From Siminovitchia fordii DSM 16014 = CIP 108821 (lineage in GTDB: Bacteria > Bacillota > Bacilli > Bacillales > Bacillaceae_C), in NCBI RefSeq assembly GCF_000374565.1, contig NZ_KB894689.1, positions 124,001 to 188,000 of the forward strand: a DNA stretch of 64,000 bases, written 5' to 3'. Every line of letters starts with the position of its first letter. Positions within the stretch are counted from its first letter, which is position 1. Under the pieces are notes generated by a model. The model was not told the origin of the DNA, searched no databases, and saw only the letters and a program-made list of their open reading frames with translations. Shown one piece after another: positions 26,494 through 35,478 of the stretch. The position numbers were made by a program, and so were the translations under genes.

Positions 26494-27105
26494 TAGGTCA
26501 TTGAAAAATCTGGCTCAATGACACCACCACTATCTGCGAATGCAAGGTGCTCCTGCCAGGAGAAGAAAAAATTATAACGAATTTACGGACCCCTTTTTGC
26601 ATCTATTGCTACATAAGGGGAGTTTTTTTACTTCACCAAAGGTGTTTTGAAAAAATGAAACAGGGAACAGATAAGAGTGATGTAAGAGAGTGGGACAGGT
26701 GCTGAAAGCAGGTCATCAGCAATGTGCAGCGGAAAATGCCGAAGCAGGATCATACTTAAGAAAAACGGCTAAAATTGTTGGGGAATGGAGCATATGGACC
26801 GCACTGTCATTGCAATTTGTTAATAGGGCCTGGTTTAGAAGGGACATTGATCTCGCCTTTCATTATACCGTCAGTGTAAGCATTCCTGAAAAAACATTGG
26901 AAAAAAGAATCAAAAATCTTTGGGCGTTTAGAACGCCGGTTTTAAGCTTTTTTTCCAAGCATTTCGACAGCGAAAATTAGTTCGAAAATGAATTTAAACT
27001 GAGCATCTTACGCATCAATTTTCAGAAAATATGATATACTGCAGGCGAGCAGAGCTGTTGAAGAACATCATAGAAGCTGAGAAATAGGTAGGGGAGAGGA
27101 TATAT
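26494..27105. other. Intergenic region with a terminator
   Basis: A rightward terminator CCCCTT...AAGGGG followed by AGTTTTTTT is at 26590-26629, serving the methyltransferase gene. A smaller inverted repeat TCATTG/CAATGA is near 26498-26521. A 96-aa GTG frame (26690-26980) has no ribosome site or recognisable motif and is not called. The promoter of the flavoprotein gene should be near 27020-27090. Confidence 0.55.
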
Positions 27106-27669
27106 ATGTACGACATCGCCATTATCGGAGCTGGTACGGCCGGAGGAAGTGCAGCCATCTTTGCAGCCAAAGCCGGAAAGAAAACAATCGTCATTGATAG
27201 TGACAAGAGCATGACTAAGCGTGCATGGATTAGAAATCATTACGGAATTGAGGATATTACAGGACCTGAATTAATTGAAACCGGGAAAAAGCAGGCAGAG
27301 AATTTTGGGGCGGAAATTGTTCAGGACACAGTCGTGAATGTGACGAAGACCGACAACGGATTAAAGGTTGAAGGGGAAAGCGGAACATACGAAGCTAAAC
27401 ATGTTATTCTCGCTACGGGTGCGTTGGCCACATTGGCTGAGAAAATTGGCGTTAACACGAAGGCTGGAACAGAGCCACGAATTAAGACAATCGTAGACGC
27501 CGGTGTCGATGGAAAAACAAACATCGACGGTATCTGGGCTGCCGGAACAGTCGCTGGTGTTAGTGTCCACACCATCGTAACAGCGGGTGACGGAGCAAAA
27601 GTGGCCATCAATGTCATCTCTGAACTGAACGGAGAGCGTTATGTCGATCATGATGTATTGAAAAAGTGA
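27106..27669 (+). CDS. Small FAD/NAD-dependent oxidoreductase, thioredoxin reductase-like
   Basis: A 187-aa flavoprotein. N-terminal dinucleotide motif 'IIGAGTAGGSAA' (residues 6-17) and C-terminal FAD motif 'GIWAAGTVAGVSVHTIVTAG' (about 145-164). It lacks the NADPH domain and the redox CxxC of thioredoxin reductase, so it is a one-domain relative seen in Bacillaceae. Start ATG with GGGGAGAGG. Probably monocistronic; the partner is unknown. Confidence 0.8.
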   Translation: MYDIAIIGAGTAGGSAAIFAAKAGKKTIVIDSDKSMTKRAWIRNHYGIEDITGPELIETGKKQAENFGAEIVQDTVVNVTKTDNGLKVEGESGTYEAKHVILATGALATLAEKIGVNTKAGTEPRIKTIVDAGVDGKTNIDGIWAAGTVAGVSVHTIVTAGDGAKVAINVISELNGERYVDHDVLKK

Positions 27670-27678
27670 TTTTAAAAT

Positions 27679-27830
27679 GAAGGGCCGGGACATAACTAAA
27701 AAGGCTGATGATTATAGAATATTATAGATATTAAACAAGAAAATCCGAACTGATTCGATTTCTAACTTAAAGAAATTTGAATCATAGTTCGGATTTTTCA
27801 TTACCTATAATGCTTTGGTCCCAGCCTCTT
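27679..27830. repeat. MITE-like palindromic element with bidirectional terminator
   Basis: GAAGGGCCGGGAC (27679-27691) and GTCCCAGCCTCTT (27818-27830) are imperfect inverted ends of the 'GGGACATAA' type common between Firmicutes genes. Inside, AAAATCCGAACT...ATTTCT (from 27740) pairs with AGAAAT...AGTTCGGATTTTT (to 27798). It sits between two convergent genes, so it can terminate both. The right end touches the stop codon of the acetyltransferase pseudogene. Confidence 0.6.
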
Positions 27831-28404
27831 CATATAAAATTCTTGTAATCTCTCATGAGCAAGGCATACATGTATAAATCATCAAATTTTCCTGCCCCAT
27901 ATTCGTATTCGCAAAGAAGTCCTTCTCGGGTAAAATTGAAGCTTTCCAGCAAAAGCAAAGAAGCTGTATTTTCAGGTTCAACCAATGCTTCAATCCTATT
28001 TACCTTCATTTTTTCAAACCCGTATTGGATGATGGCCGCCATCGCTTCGCTAACAATCCCTCTTCTCCAGAAGTCCTTATGCAACTCATAGCCAATTTCA
28101 GCCCGGAAATGTGCTTGGTTCATACTTAAAAATCCGCAGCTCCCGATAATTGTCGGGTCACCCTTTAAAGCGATTCCCCATCTAATCCCAGTTTTCGTCC
28201 TGTATATTTTGTTGTACCATTCTATCTCCTTATATGTTTCTTCTATTTTTGTATAAGGCGATATTCCCATATATTTTCTGACTTCCGCATCGGATAATAT
28301 GTATGAAGGTCATAAGCGTCTGATAGCCGGATTTTCTTCAAGAATAGCCTTTCTGTCTCTAATTCAGGGAATGACAAAGGAAAGTGGATCTTGTTTTGCT
28401 TCAT
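27830..28404 (-). pseudogene. RimJ/RimL-type GNAT acetyltransferase, frameshifted
   Basis: The long open part (27830-28270, 146 aa) starts inside the domain and has the GNAT core 'GYELHKDFWRRGIVSEAM'. Upstream, in another frame, a good start (ATG at 28404 after AGGAGAA) encodes 'ELETERLFLKKIRLSDAYDL', the expected N-terminus of this family. The two frames would join as '..DLHTY-LSDAEVRKYMG..' if one base were added near 28296-28302 (ATATTATCC). So a one-base deletion breaks an otherwise complete gene of about 190 codons. A sequencing error is the alternative. Confidence 0.82.
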
Positions 28405-28560
28405 GATATGATATTCTCCTTTTAAAAGGATATTGCTTTATTTTAAAGTCAAATGACGAATACGATACAAGAATCGACTTTCAATCCGAAAAGCAGTTAT
28501 GGCTCTTTACAGTAGAACTAGCGCAATCTCACGAAACTACTGATGACTTCGGAAGCTCTG

Positions 28561-28596
28561 AAAAACGAAATAAGGAACGGAAGGATACTCCGTTCC
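28561..28596 (-). terminator. Terminator after yjcZ
   Basis: On the minus strand GGAACGGA/TCCGTTCC hairpin followed by TTATTTCGTTTTT. Confidence 0.65.
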
Positions 28597-28619
28597 AATA
28601 AAAGTGGGGGATAAGTGGG

Positions 28620-28754
28620 TTACCACCACCAGCCCCCGCCGTAACCGCCGTAACCTCCATATCCTCCGCCATAAGCAGTTCCAACAATAATCAACAAGAT
28701 GAATAGGACTACGATAAGCGCAAATCCTGCCCCGTATCCTCCGCCATCACTCAT
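28620..28754 (-). CDS. yjcZ: YjcZ family sporulation protein
   Basis: A 44-aa protein: a short Gly-rich head (MSDGGGYGAG), one hydrophobic helix (FALIVVLFILLIIVGTAY) and a Gly/Tyr tail ending in three Trp. This is the YjcZ/YhfH-like small sporulation family. The open frame continues upstream to 28880, but the AGGTGG site lies before the ATG at 28754, which gives the family's normal length. It has its own terminator. Confidence 0.88.
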   Translation of the reverse strand: MSDGGGYGAGFALIVVLFILLIIVGTAYGGGYGGYGGYGGGWWW

Positions 28755-28926
28755 TACAAACACCACCTTTAGCCCTAAGATGGTATATCTTATGACAACT
28801 ACCTTCAAATGAGTGGACGTTAGTAAATGATAGATCTTCAAAAATGAGTAATATATTGAGTTGTAATACACCGGATCCATATCACTTGATAGGCTACATA
28901 CGAGTTAAAGAGACTGAAAGCTTTCC

Positions 28927-30393
28927 CTACTCTATTTCTACATACTGCCTGGCAACATCTTCGTTCAGCGGTTTAGTCAGATAGCTGACAGCTATAAAGA
29001 CAATGATATTTGCCATGAGCCCTAGAATTCCTGCATGAATATCCAAAGGAGTGTTTGTCTGGATCATTTGAAAGTAGACGTTTACCACAAATCCGGTCAA
29101 TAGGCCGGCAATCACACCGGAAGCTGTCGCTCTTTTCCAATAAAGGGCACTGTATATACCTGGTGCAAACTGGACAATCGAGCCGTACGCACCAGCAAGC
29201 AATGCAATGAGTCCCTGTCCGCCGAATACTGCAACAAGGTAGGCCAAGGCTCCAATCATGACAACCGCGCTCCTCATGATAAAGAGAACGGTCTTGTCGG
29301 AAAGGTCGGTCTTTATGTTTCTGATTACTCCGTCAGTGAACTCAAGGGAAGCACTGTGCGTGATGACATCTGCCGATGACATCGCAGCCGCAAGCGCTGC
29401 CGCACCGACAAGTCCGTAAACAACGCCAGGCATATCCAGAACGGTTGTGATGAGATAGGGAAGGATTTGATCCGGATCTCCCAATTGCTCCATGCTCACG
29501 AAACCGATTCCGGCAAAACCTGCCAACAGCAAAGGTAAAAGAAATAAAGCGAAAATGGGATAAGCAATGACTGTCTGTTTGATCGCTTTACTTCCGGAAG
29601 AATAAGAACGTGAGAACAAATGTGGCCACATAAGCAGTCCAATGGAAGAAACAATGATCAAAGTGGTGAAGGCCATTGGAGACATGGTTGACCCCGCTGA
29701 ACCGATTTCAAGGAATCCGGGCTTTTCTTCTATGATTCTTTCAAACATCGAAGTTGTATTCCCATGTAATTTTTTTACGATAAAAAGGCCGACTGTCCAC
29801 GAAACGATAATCATCAGCAACCCTTGAAATACATCAGACCATGCGGCGGCCCGGAGTCCCCCAGTTGCTACATAAATAACGACGATGGCGTACGCGATCA
29901 ATGCTCCGAGCCAGAAGGGGATCCGGCCTTCGGTCATGACGTCGAAAATGATGGCCATGCCTTTCAACTGAATAGCCAAGTATTGGATAAAAGCAAAGAA
30001 GGAAATAATTCCTATTAAAATGGCAAGTGTCCTGCTTTCAAATCTCCCCTTTAAAAAACCTACAAGTGAATAAAGCTCAAACTTCCGGCCGATTTTGCCG
30101 ACCTTGGGACCGACAAAATACCAGGGGACAATGCCGAAAACCAAATAGGCCAATATATAAAATGCCGGCGCTCCACGGGAAAAGGCCCAGCCCGGTCCTC
30201 CCAAAAATGCGAAAGCGCTGAAAATGGCGCCTCCCATTAAAAACCAGGTGATAAACAAGTTCAAATCTCTGCCGGCAACGGTAAATTCAGTCAGTGAACC
30301 CGAGTCCCTGCCTACGCCGGACAGGATTCCAATCCCCAAAGCAATGATCAAATAAGCTATCATCATGATTAAAGCAATTTGCCATTGTTCCAA
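28927..30393 (-). CDS. Sodium:solute symporter family permease (YhjB-like)
   Basis: A 488-aa membrane protein with about 13 transmembrane segments. SSS-family features include 'DLNLFITWFLMGGAIFSAF' near the N-terminus, 'YVATGGLRAAAWSDVFQG' (about 180) and 'SADVITHSASLEFTDG' (about 345), which supplies the Na+-site Ser/Thr region. TTG start after GGGGGAG. It begins 3 bp after the DUF3311 gene. This pair matches Bacillus yhjC-yhjB. The substrate is unknown, probably a carboxylate or amino acid. Confidence 0.9.
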   Translation of the reverse strand: MEQWQIALIMMIAYLIIALGIGILSGVGRDSGSLTEFTVAGRDLNLFITWFLMGGAIFSAFAFLGGPGWAFSRGAPAFYILAYLVFGIVPWYFVGPKVGKIGRKFELYSLVGFLKGRFESRTLAILIGIISFFAFIQYLAIQLKGMAIIFDVMTEGRIPFWLGALIAYAIVVIYVATGGLRAAAWSDVFQGLLMIIVSWTVGLFIVKKLHGNTTSMFERIIEEKPGFLEIGSAGSTMSPMAFTTLIIVSSIGLLMWPHLFSRSYSSGSKAIKQTVIAYPIFALFLLPLLLAGFAGIGFVSMEQLGDPDQILPYLITTVLDMPGVVYGLVGAAALAAAMSSADVITHSASLEFTDGVIRNIKTDLSDKTVLFIMRSAVVMIGALAYLVAVFGGQGLIALLAGAYGSIVQFAPGIYSALYWKRATASGVIAGLLTGFVVNVYFQMIQTNTPLDIHAGILGLMANIIVFIAVSYLTKPLNEDVARQYVEIE

Positions 30394-30396
30394 CTC

Positions 30397-30612
30397 TTAC
30401 TCCCCCTTTGTATTATCCGGATCCAACCAATAAAAGATGAGGACGGTTAAAAATACAATAACCATCCATAGGCAAATCCAAAAAAGTGAAAAGGGCAAAC
30501 CTAAAATGATGGGTGTCGGCCTGTTGGCAACTTGAAATAATGGAAAAATAAATGGAAAAAACAAAACCAGCATCGTGATCCAATAAGCCCGCTGCAAAGT
30601 GTGTTTATTCAT
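30397..30612 (-). CDS. DUF3311 small membrane protein (YhjC-like)
   Basis: A 71-aa protein with two transmembrane helices and the family motif 'PIILGLPFSLFWICLWM'. DUF3311 proteins are encoded directly before SSS symporters and probably form part of the transporter. ATG with AAGGAGGAG. The preceding stretch 30613-30918 carries the promoter but shows no clear element. Confidence 0.88.
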   Translation of the reverse strand: MNKHTLQRAYWITMLVLFFPFIFPLFQVANRPTPIILGLPFSLFWICLWMVIVFLTVLIFYWLDPDNTKGE

Positions 30613-30918
30613 GTTTCACTCCTCCTTTTCAGGTCAGTCGGCAGTTCATTCAGGATTGAAAACCAGACTGGTGGGTATTGCATTCAGATTAGGTCATCCT
30701 AAAAATGCTCCGATACAGCAGATGCGTTCTTATTTGGGATTTCCCACCTCCTTTGGAAACTTAAAAACATCTAGGGTTTATTGTTGGTTGAACTTATCTT
30801 GTGTGAATTCCTAATTTTCTCTTATTTTAATTTATTAAAACATTAACACTTCAATGTCTCTTTTACAATAGTCAACCGGATGTAGTTCCATCCATCTAAA
30901 CGCGTTAATTTTAGGCGT

Positions 30919-31768
30919 CACTCTCGTATAAAAGCTGCAACTCTCGTATAAAGCTCCCAACACTCAAATAAAAGCTGCCACTCTCATATAAAGGCTACAA
31001 CTCTCATATAAAAGCTGCAATTCTCGTATAAAAGCTCCCACTCTCTAATAAAGGCTGCAACTCTCATATAAAGGCTACAACTCTCATATAAAAGCTGTAA
31101 CTCTCATATAAAGGCTACAACTCTCATATAAAAGCTGTAACTCTTTTATAAAGCTCCCACTCTGGTATAAAGGCTGCAACTCTCGAATAAAAGCTGCAAC
31201 TCTCGTATAAAGGCTGCAACTCTCGAATAAAAGCTCCCACTCTCGTATAAAGGCTACAATTCTCATATAAGGCTCAACTCTCGAATAAAAGCTCCCACTC
31301 TCGTATAAAAGCTGCAACTCTCGTATAAAGGCTACAATTCTCATATAAAGCTCAACTCTCGTATAAATCTCCCACTCTCGAATAAAATCTGCAACTCCCG
31401 TATAAAAGCCCCAACTCTCGAATAAAAGCTGTAACTCTTTTATAAATCTCCCAATCTCGTATAAAGGCCCCAACTCTCATATAAAATCTGCAACTCTCGT
31501 ATAAAGCTCCCAACTCTCGTATAAAGCTCCCAACTCTCGTATAAAGGCTGCCACTCTCATATAAAGCTCAACTCTCGAATAAGAGCTGCAACTCTCTTAT
31601 AAAAGGTCCAACTCTCGTATAAAAGCTGCAACTCTTTTATAAAAGCTCCCACTCTCGTATAAAAGCTGCAACCCTCGTATAAAGCTCCCAACTCTCGTAT
31701 AAAGGCTGCCACTCTCATATAAAAACCCCAACACTCATATAAAAACTCCAACTCCCTTATAAAAGCTC
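30919..31768. repeat. Degenerate tandem array of about 20-bp units (about 42 copies)
   Basis: The unit is CTCTCGTATAAAAGCTGCAA with variants (CTCATATAAAGG, CTCGAATAAAA, CTCTTTTATAAA; tails GCTGCAA, GCTCCCA, GCTACAA). Most units are 20 bp and some are 19 or 21. The reverse frames (up to 129 aa) read the same repeat in rotating frames, so the array is noncoding. It lies between the leftward symporter operon and the rightward permease gene. It shares a GTATA core with the 52-bp array 5 kb away but is otherwise different. Confidence 0.92.
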
Positions 31769-31988
31769 TGCTTTTTTTGCCGTGTTGGGCCCGCCAGTTT
31801 AGCAGCACCCTCCAATAGCTCCTTGCCAAACGGATATGGAAAGTCCCTGAACTTTTTGCCTTTTATAAGAAGCATCCAGTCAAAAAACACGAAAAGTGAT
31901 AAGAAAAAAGAAAAACACCTATTTTTCCCTGCTTTTGCGGGTAAAGTACATTAAAGAGACTAGAAGTACTTTCCATTTCTGTCTAAAT

Positions 31989-32023
31989 GAGCGCAAGTTG
32001 GAATCACTTATTCGCTCCTTTTT
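31989..32023 (+). terminator. Hairpin with T-tract upstream of the permease gene
   Basis: GAGCG/CGCTC stem with an 18-nt loop followed by CTTTTT. It lies 90 bp before the permease start and may be a leader attenuator or the end of a transcript crossing the repeat array. I found no T-box or known riboswitch sequence here. Confidence 0.45.
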
Positions 32024-32113
32024 AGCTTAGCTGAAGTACTTTTATGGGTATCAATATATTAAGGATAGCTGAAAACAATTCACAAATCCTAAATAGTTAG
32101 AGAGGTAAGTCAC

Positions 32114-33481
32114 ATGCAGCAGGAAGATTTATCAAGAGGTTTAAAAAACAGACACGTACAATTAATTGCCATAGGCGGAGCCATCGGAACGGGATTGTTT
32201 CTTGGTGCAGGGAAATCGATACATTTGGCAGGGCCATCTATTTTATTTGCTTATCTGATAACAGGCGCCATTGGTTTTTTAATCATGCGCTCACTGGGAG
32301 AGATTCTTCTAAGCGATTTAAGCTATCATTCTTTTGTTGATTTCGTGAAGGATTATTTTGGTGATACGGCAGGCTTTATCACTGGCTGGACCTATTGGTT
32401 CTGCTGGGTCACGATTGCCATGGCCGACTTGACAGCAGTTGGAATTTATATTCAATTTTGGTTTCCCGCCGTTCCACAATGGGTGCCGGGTCTCATCACA
32501 CTAATTTTATTGCTGTTGATCAACCTGGCTACTGTAAAACTTTTCGGAGAACTGGAATTCTGGTTTGCAATAATTAAAGTCGTTGCCATACTGGCCTTGA
32601 TTGTCATAGGCACCATAATGATTTTGAAAGGTTTCTCCACAAATGCAGGTCCATCGAGTTTCACCAATCTTTGGCGTCACGGCGGCATGTTTCCGAATGG
32701 GATGACCGGTTTCGTCCTCTCTTTTCAAATGGTCATGTTTGCATTTGCGGGCATTGAGCTTGTAGGACTCACTGCTGGTGAGACAGAAGATCCAGAGAGG
32801 GTCATTCCCAGAGCAATTAACAATATTCCCATACGTATCATTATTTTTTACGTTGGCGCGCTGGTGGTGATCATGAGCATCTATCCTTGGACAGCCGTTA
32901 GGCCGGATGAAAGCCCTTTTGTCCAAGTATTTGCGGCAGTCGGTATAACAGCAGCTGCCGGCATTATCAACTTTGTCGTTCTGACATCGGCGGCATCGGC
33001 CTGCAACAGCGGCGTTTTCAGTACAAGCCGAATGATGTACTCACTTGCAAAAAATCGACAGGCGCCTCAAACATTAACAAAACTAACGAACCATAAAGTG
33101 CCTTCCAATGCCTTGTTTTTTTCAGCTGTGGCGATACTGATTAGTGTTGTGTTGAACTATACCATTCCGGAAGGAGTATTCACGCTTGTCACTAGCGTAT
33201 CCACATTTTGTTTCATCTTTATATGGGGAATCACCGTCCTTGCCCATTTAAAATATCGGAAAACAAGACCGGAATTAGCCAAAGCGAGTAAGTTTAAAAT
33301 GCCGCTTTTTCCATTTGCCAATTACTTAATCTTAACTTTCTTCGCGTTTATATTGGTCGTGCTGGCACTTGGAAAAGACACCCGGGTTGCCCTGTTTGTA
33401 ACTCCTTTGTGGTTCATTCTTTTGTTTGTCATTTATAAAATCCGGGCAGCAAAAATGAAAGCTGAGGGACAGGAGAAGTAG
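32114..33481 (+). CDS. Amino acid permease (APC family, CycA/AapA-like)
   Basis: A 455-aa protein with 12 predicted transmembrane segments. It starts 'LSRGLKNRHVQLIAIGGAIGTGLFLGAG', the signature of the AAT branch of the APC superfamily. 'GETEDPERVIPRAI' (about 225) is the conserved loop. The overall pattern is nearest to D-serine/D-alanine/glycine permeases (CycA) and Bacillus AapA. ATG with GAGAGG. It is a single gene followed by a strong terminator. Confidence 0.9.
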   Translation: MQQEDLSRGLKNRHVQLIAIGGAIGTGLFLGAGKSIHLAGPSILFAYLITGAIGFLIMRSLGEILLSDLSYHSFVDFVKDYFGDTAGFITGWTYWFCWVTIAMADLTAVGIYIQFWFPAVPQWVPGLITLILLLLINLATVKLFGELEFWFAIIKVVAILALIVIGTIMILKGFSTNAGPSSFTNLWRHGGMFPNGMTGFVLSFQMVMFAFAGIELVGLTAGETEDPERVIPRAINNIPIRIIIFYVGALVVIMSIYPWTAVRPDESPFVQVFAAVGITAAAGIINFVVLTSAASACNSGVFSTSRMMYSLAKNRQAPQTLTKLTNHKVPSNALFFSAVAILISVVLNYTIPEGVFTLVTSVSTFCFIFIWGITVLAHLKYRKTRPELAKASKFKMPLFPFANYLILTFFAFILVVLALGKDTRVALFVTPLWFILLFVIYKIRAAKMKAEGQEK

Positions 33482-33576
33482 CGAAGACTTAGGTGAACAG
33501 GTCACATAGGTGGAAAAGTTTGAATTTGAATGCTGAGCGAGCGGATATCCATGAACGGTTGATTGAGAAAACAATT

Positions 33577-33614
33577 AAAAAAGCCGCGTGCATATTGGTT
33601 GCGCGCGGTTTTGG
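33577..33614 (+). terminator. Rho-independent terminator after the permease gene
   Basis: AAAGCCGCGTGCA pairs with TTGCGCGCGGTTTT around TATTGG; a long GC-rich stem. A 92-aa frame (33493-33771) covers this hairpin and is not regarded as a gene. Confidence 0.85.
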
Positions 33615-33780
33615 CGTTTCGCTGAAATTAATTGAATCTGGGTTCCATGATAGGAATCTAGCTGAAAAAGTGTACAAGCTTCGCTTTCTTTCGTCCTTAT
33701 TAGTGAAAAAAACCCCGTTGGATGTTTTTTGGAAAATCTCTCACAAACCTCTAAAAATTTTATGCATTTAAGGACAATTG

Positions 33781-33795
33781 TTAAAAGCGCTTACA
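33781..33795 (-). promoter_or_regulatory. cre-like sequence
   Basis: TTAAAAGCGCTTACA fits the CcpA operator with one mismatch. It lies just past the end of the symporter gene, an unusual place, so it may be fortuitous. Confidence 0.3.
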
Positions 33796-33810
33796 TTAGT
33801 GTTTTCTTAC

Positions 33811-35223
33811 TTATAGAATGGACTCTTTTTTTTCTATATTTTCATCCGGTGGATTAGAGGAAAAAAATATGACGCCTATAAGCATAGATATTCCACTAGC
33901 TATAATTCCAAACAATATCGCGTTTAATGATGATAGGCCTTCTATAATTAAATCTAACAAAACTACAAATGAACTTATAGCCATCGAAAACAGCACAATT
34001 TTTGAAGTAACTCTTTTCCAGAAAAACGCCGCTAAAACTGGAAGAAAAATACTTCCGGACAATAGGGCATAAGCCACGTCAAGGGCAACAACAATATTTT
34101 TTAACCATACGCTTATCAAAATGGCTAGTATCCCTACAATTAATAGTACGACTCTTGTCAACTTTAATTTTGATTTATCTGATAATTCTTTCCTTGAATA
34201 AGGCAAAATTAAATCATTAACAAGTATAGTTGCAGATGCCATAATAGTTCCTGATGCAGTAGACATAACTGCAGAAAGAATAGCTGCTATAACAAGTCCC
34301 ACCAATCCAATAGGTAAAAAGTGAACGGCTAGTTCAGGGATTGCTTGTTGAGGATCATTCAAGTTAGGTAACAACACACTTGCAGCCATACCGATAATCG
34401 CCCCAGCTATTGCGTAAATAATACAGTATAATCCAGCTAAAATCGTACCTCTTTTTAATATTTTTTCACTTTTTGCAGTAAAAGCTCTTTGCCAAATGTC
34501 CTGGCCAATCATCATACCAAAGAAATATAGAAGGAAGTATGAAAATATTTGGGATCCCCCGATATTGGAAAGACTCAGAAAAGAAGGGTCAACCTTATCA
34601 ATTAAACTGTTAACACCACCAATTTCAACAATACTTGTAGGTAAAAGTATGAAAATAAGCCCAACAGTCATTATCCAAAACTGGATTACATCTGTTAAGG
34701 TAACTGCCCACATACCACCTAAAATGGTATATAAAAGAACAATGACGCCGCCTGCTACCATTGCAAAAGTCGTGCTCCAACCAAACAAAGTCGATAGGAC
34801 TACACCAATTGCAATAATTCCGGTTACAGCTACCATAAGATCATAGACAGCCATTACAACTGCACTCAATGAACGACTTTCTTTGCCAAAACGTTTACCT
34901 AGCAACTCGCTAACACTATATACATTAGCCGCACTAAGTTTTTTTGAAAACAAAACACCCATTCCAAGTATCCCAAGTCCAATCATGACGACTAACCACA
35001 TGCCTGATATTCCGTATAAATAGCCCAGGCTTGACCCTCCTAGTGTTGAGGCACCGCCTAACACAACAGCTGCCATTGCAGGTACATAGAGACCATATCC
35101 TAGTCTACTTCCAGCAATTAAGAATTCTTTTTGGCTTTTTATTCGGCGTATACTAATAACGCCAATTGTAACCAGGAGGAGTAGATAAAATATCATTACT
35201 GCTAAATCTAAATTATTTACCAT
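33811..35223 (-). CDS. Sodium:solute symporter family transporter
   Basis: A 470-aa membrane protein of the SSS family with about 13 transmembrane segments: 'KSQKEFLIAGSRLGYGLYVPA' at the N-terminus, 'GGMWAVTLTDVIQFWIM' (about 170) and 'SAVMSTASGTIMASATILVND' (about 320), which includes the Na+-binding Ser/Thr positions. ATG after GGGGG. It is downstream of the agmatinase-family gene in the same direction, with a long perfect hairpin between them. It is a likely importer of the guanidino or amine substrate of that enzyme. Confidence 0.88.
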   Translation of the reverse strand: MVNNLDLAVMIFYLLLLVTIGVISIRRIKSQKEFLIAGSRLGYGLYVPAMAAVVLGGASTLGGSSLGYLYGISGMWLVVMIGLGILGMGVLFSKKLSAANVYSVSELLGKRFGKESRSLSAVVMAVYDLMVAVTGIIAIGVVLSTLFGWSTTFAMVAGGVIVLLYTILGGMWAVTLTDVIQFWIMTVGLIFILLPTSIVEIGGVNSLIDKVDPSFLSLSNIGGSQIFSYFLLYFFGMMIGQDIWQRAFTAKSEKILKRGTILAGLYCIIYAIAGAIIGMAASVLLPNLNDPQQAIPELAVHFLPIGLVGLVIAAILSAVMSTASGTIMASATILVNDLILPYSRKELSDKSKLKLTRVVLLIVGILAILISVWLKNIVVALDVAYALLSGSIFLPVLAAFFWKRVTSKIVLFSMAISSFVVLLDLIIEGLSSLNAILFGIIASGISMLIGVIFFSSNPPDENIEKKESIL

Positions 35224-35385
35224 GATTAAACCCCCAAATAATATATTCTAAGAAAAAGGATCTCAGGTGCGTTGATTTAAGCCTAGTAGCATGTGTTACA
35301 AAGTAAAATTAATTCCAACTAAGACTTTCTTTGACCTGTTTTAAAAAGCACTCACACCTTTCTGAACATAAATTATTTAACTTTT

Positions 35386-35433
35386 GTACGACTTCTTCCA
35401 GCCAGATTTCATCCTGGCTGGAAGAAGTCGTAC
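35386..35433. repeat. Perfect 20-bp inverted repeat between ureohydrolase and symporter genes
   Basis: GTACGACTTCTTCCAGCCAG (35386-35405) and its exact complement CTGGCTGGAAGAAGTCGTAC (35414-35433) around an 8-nt loop. Neither strand has a T-tract after it, so it is not a standard intrinsic terminator. It could stabilise or process the mRNA, act as an operator, or be the tip of a small mobile element. Confidence 0.85.
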
Positions 35434-35478
35434 TATGGTTTGCGGCATAGTATCTATTATTTAAGTCTTTGGAAAAGA

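Noticed and set aside
26690-26980. 96-aa plus-strand ORF
   Set aside because: GTG start without a Shine-Dalgarno sequence, no recognisable motif and no partner gene.
24795-31768. CRISPR arrays
   Set aside because: In both arrays the units directly abut each other with no unique spacers, and no cas gene is in the window.
31084-31829. Minus-strand frames of 129 and 90 aa with repeated AFIREL/LLYES segments
   Set aside because: They read the 20-bp noncoding array; indels of one base change the frame and no ribosome site precedes them.
31900-32113. T-box or amino acid riboswitch upstream of the permease
   Set aside because: No T-box sequence (TGGNACC) or known aptamer core found; only a simple hairpin with a T-tract.
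33493-33771. 92-aa plus-strand ORF
   Set aside because: It covers the permease terminator hairpin and lacks a convincing start.
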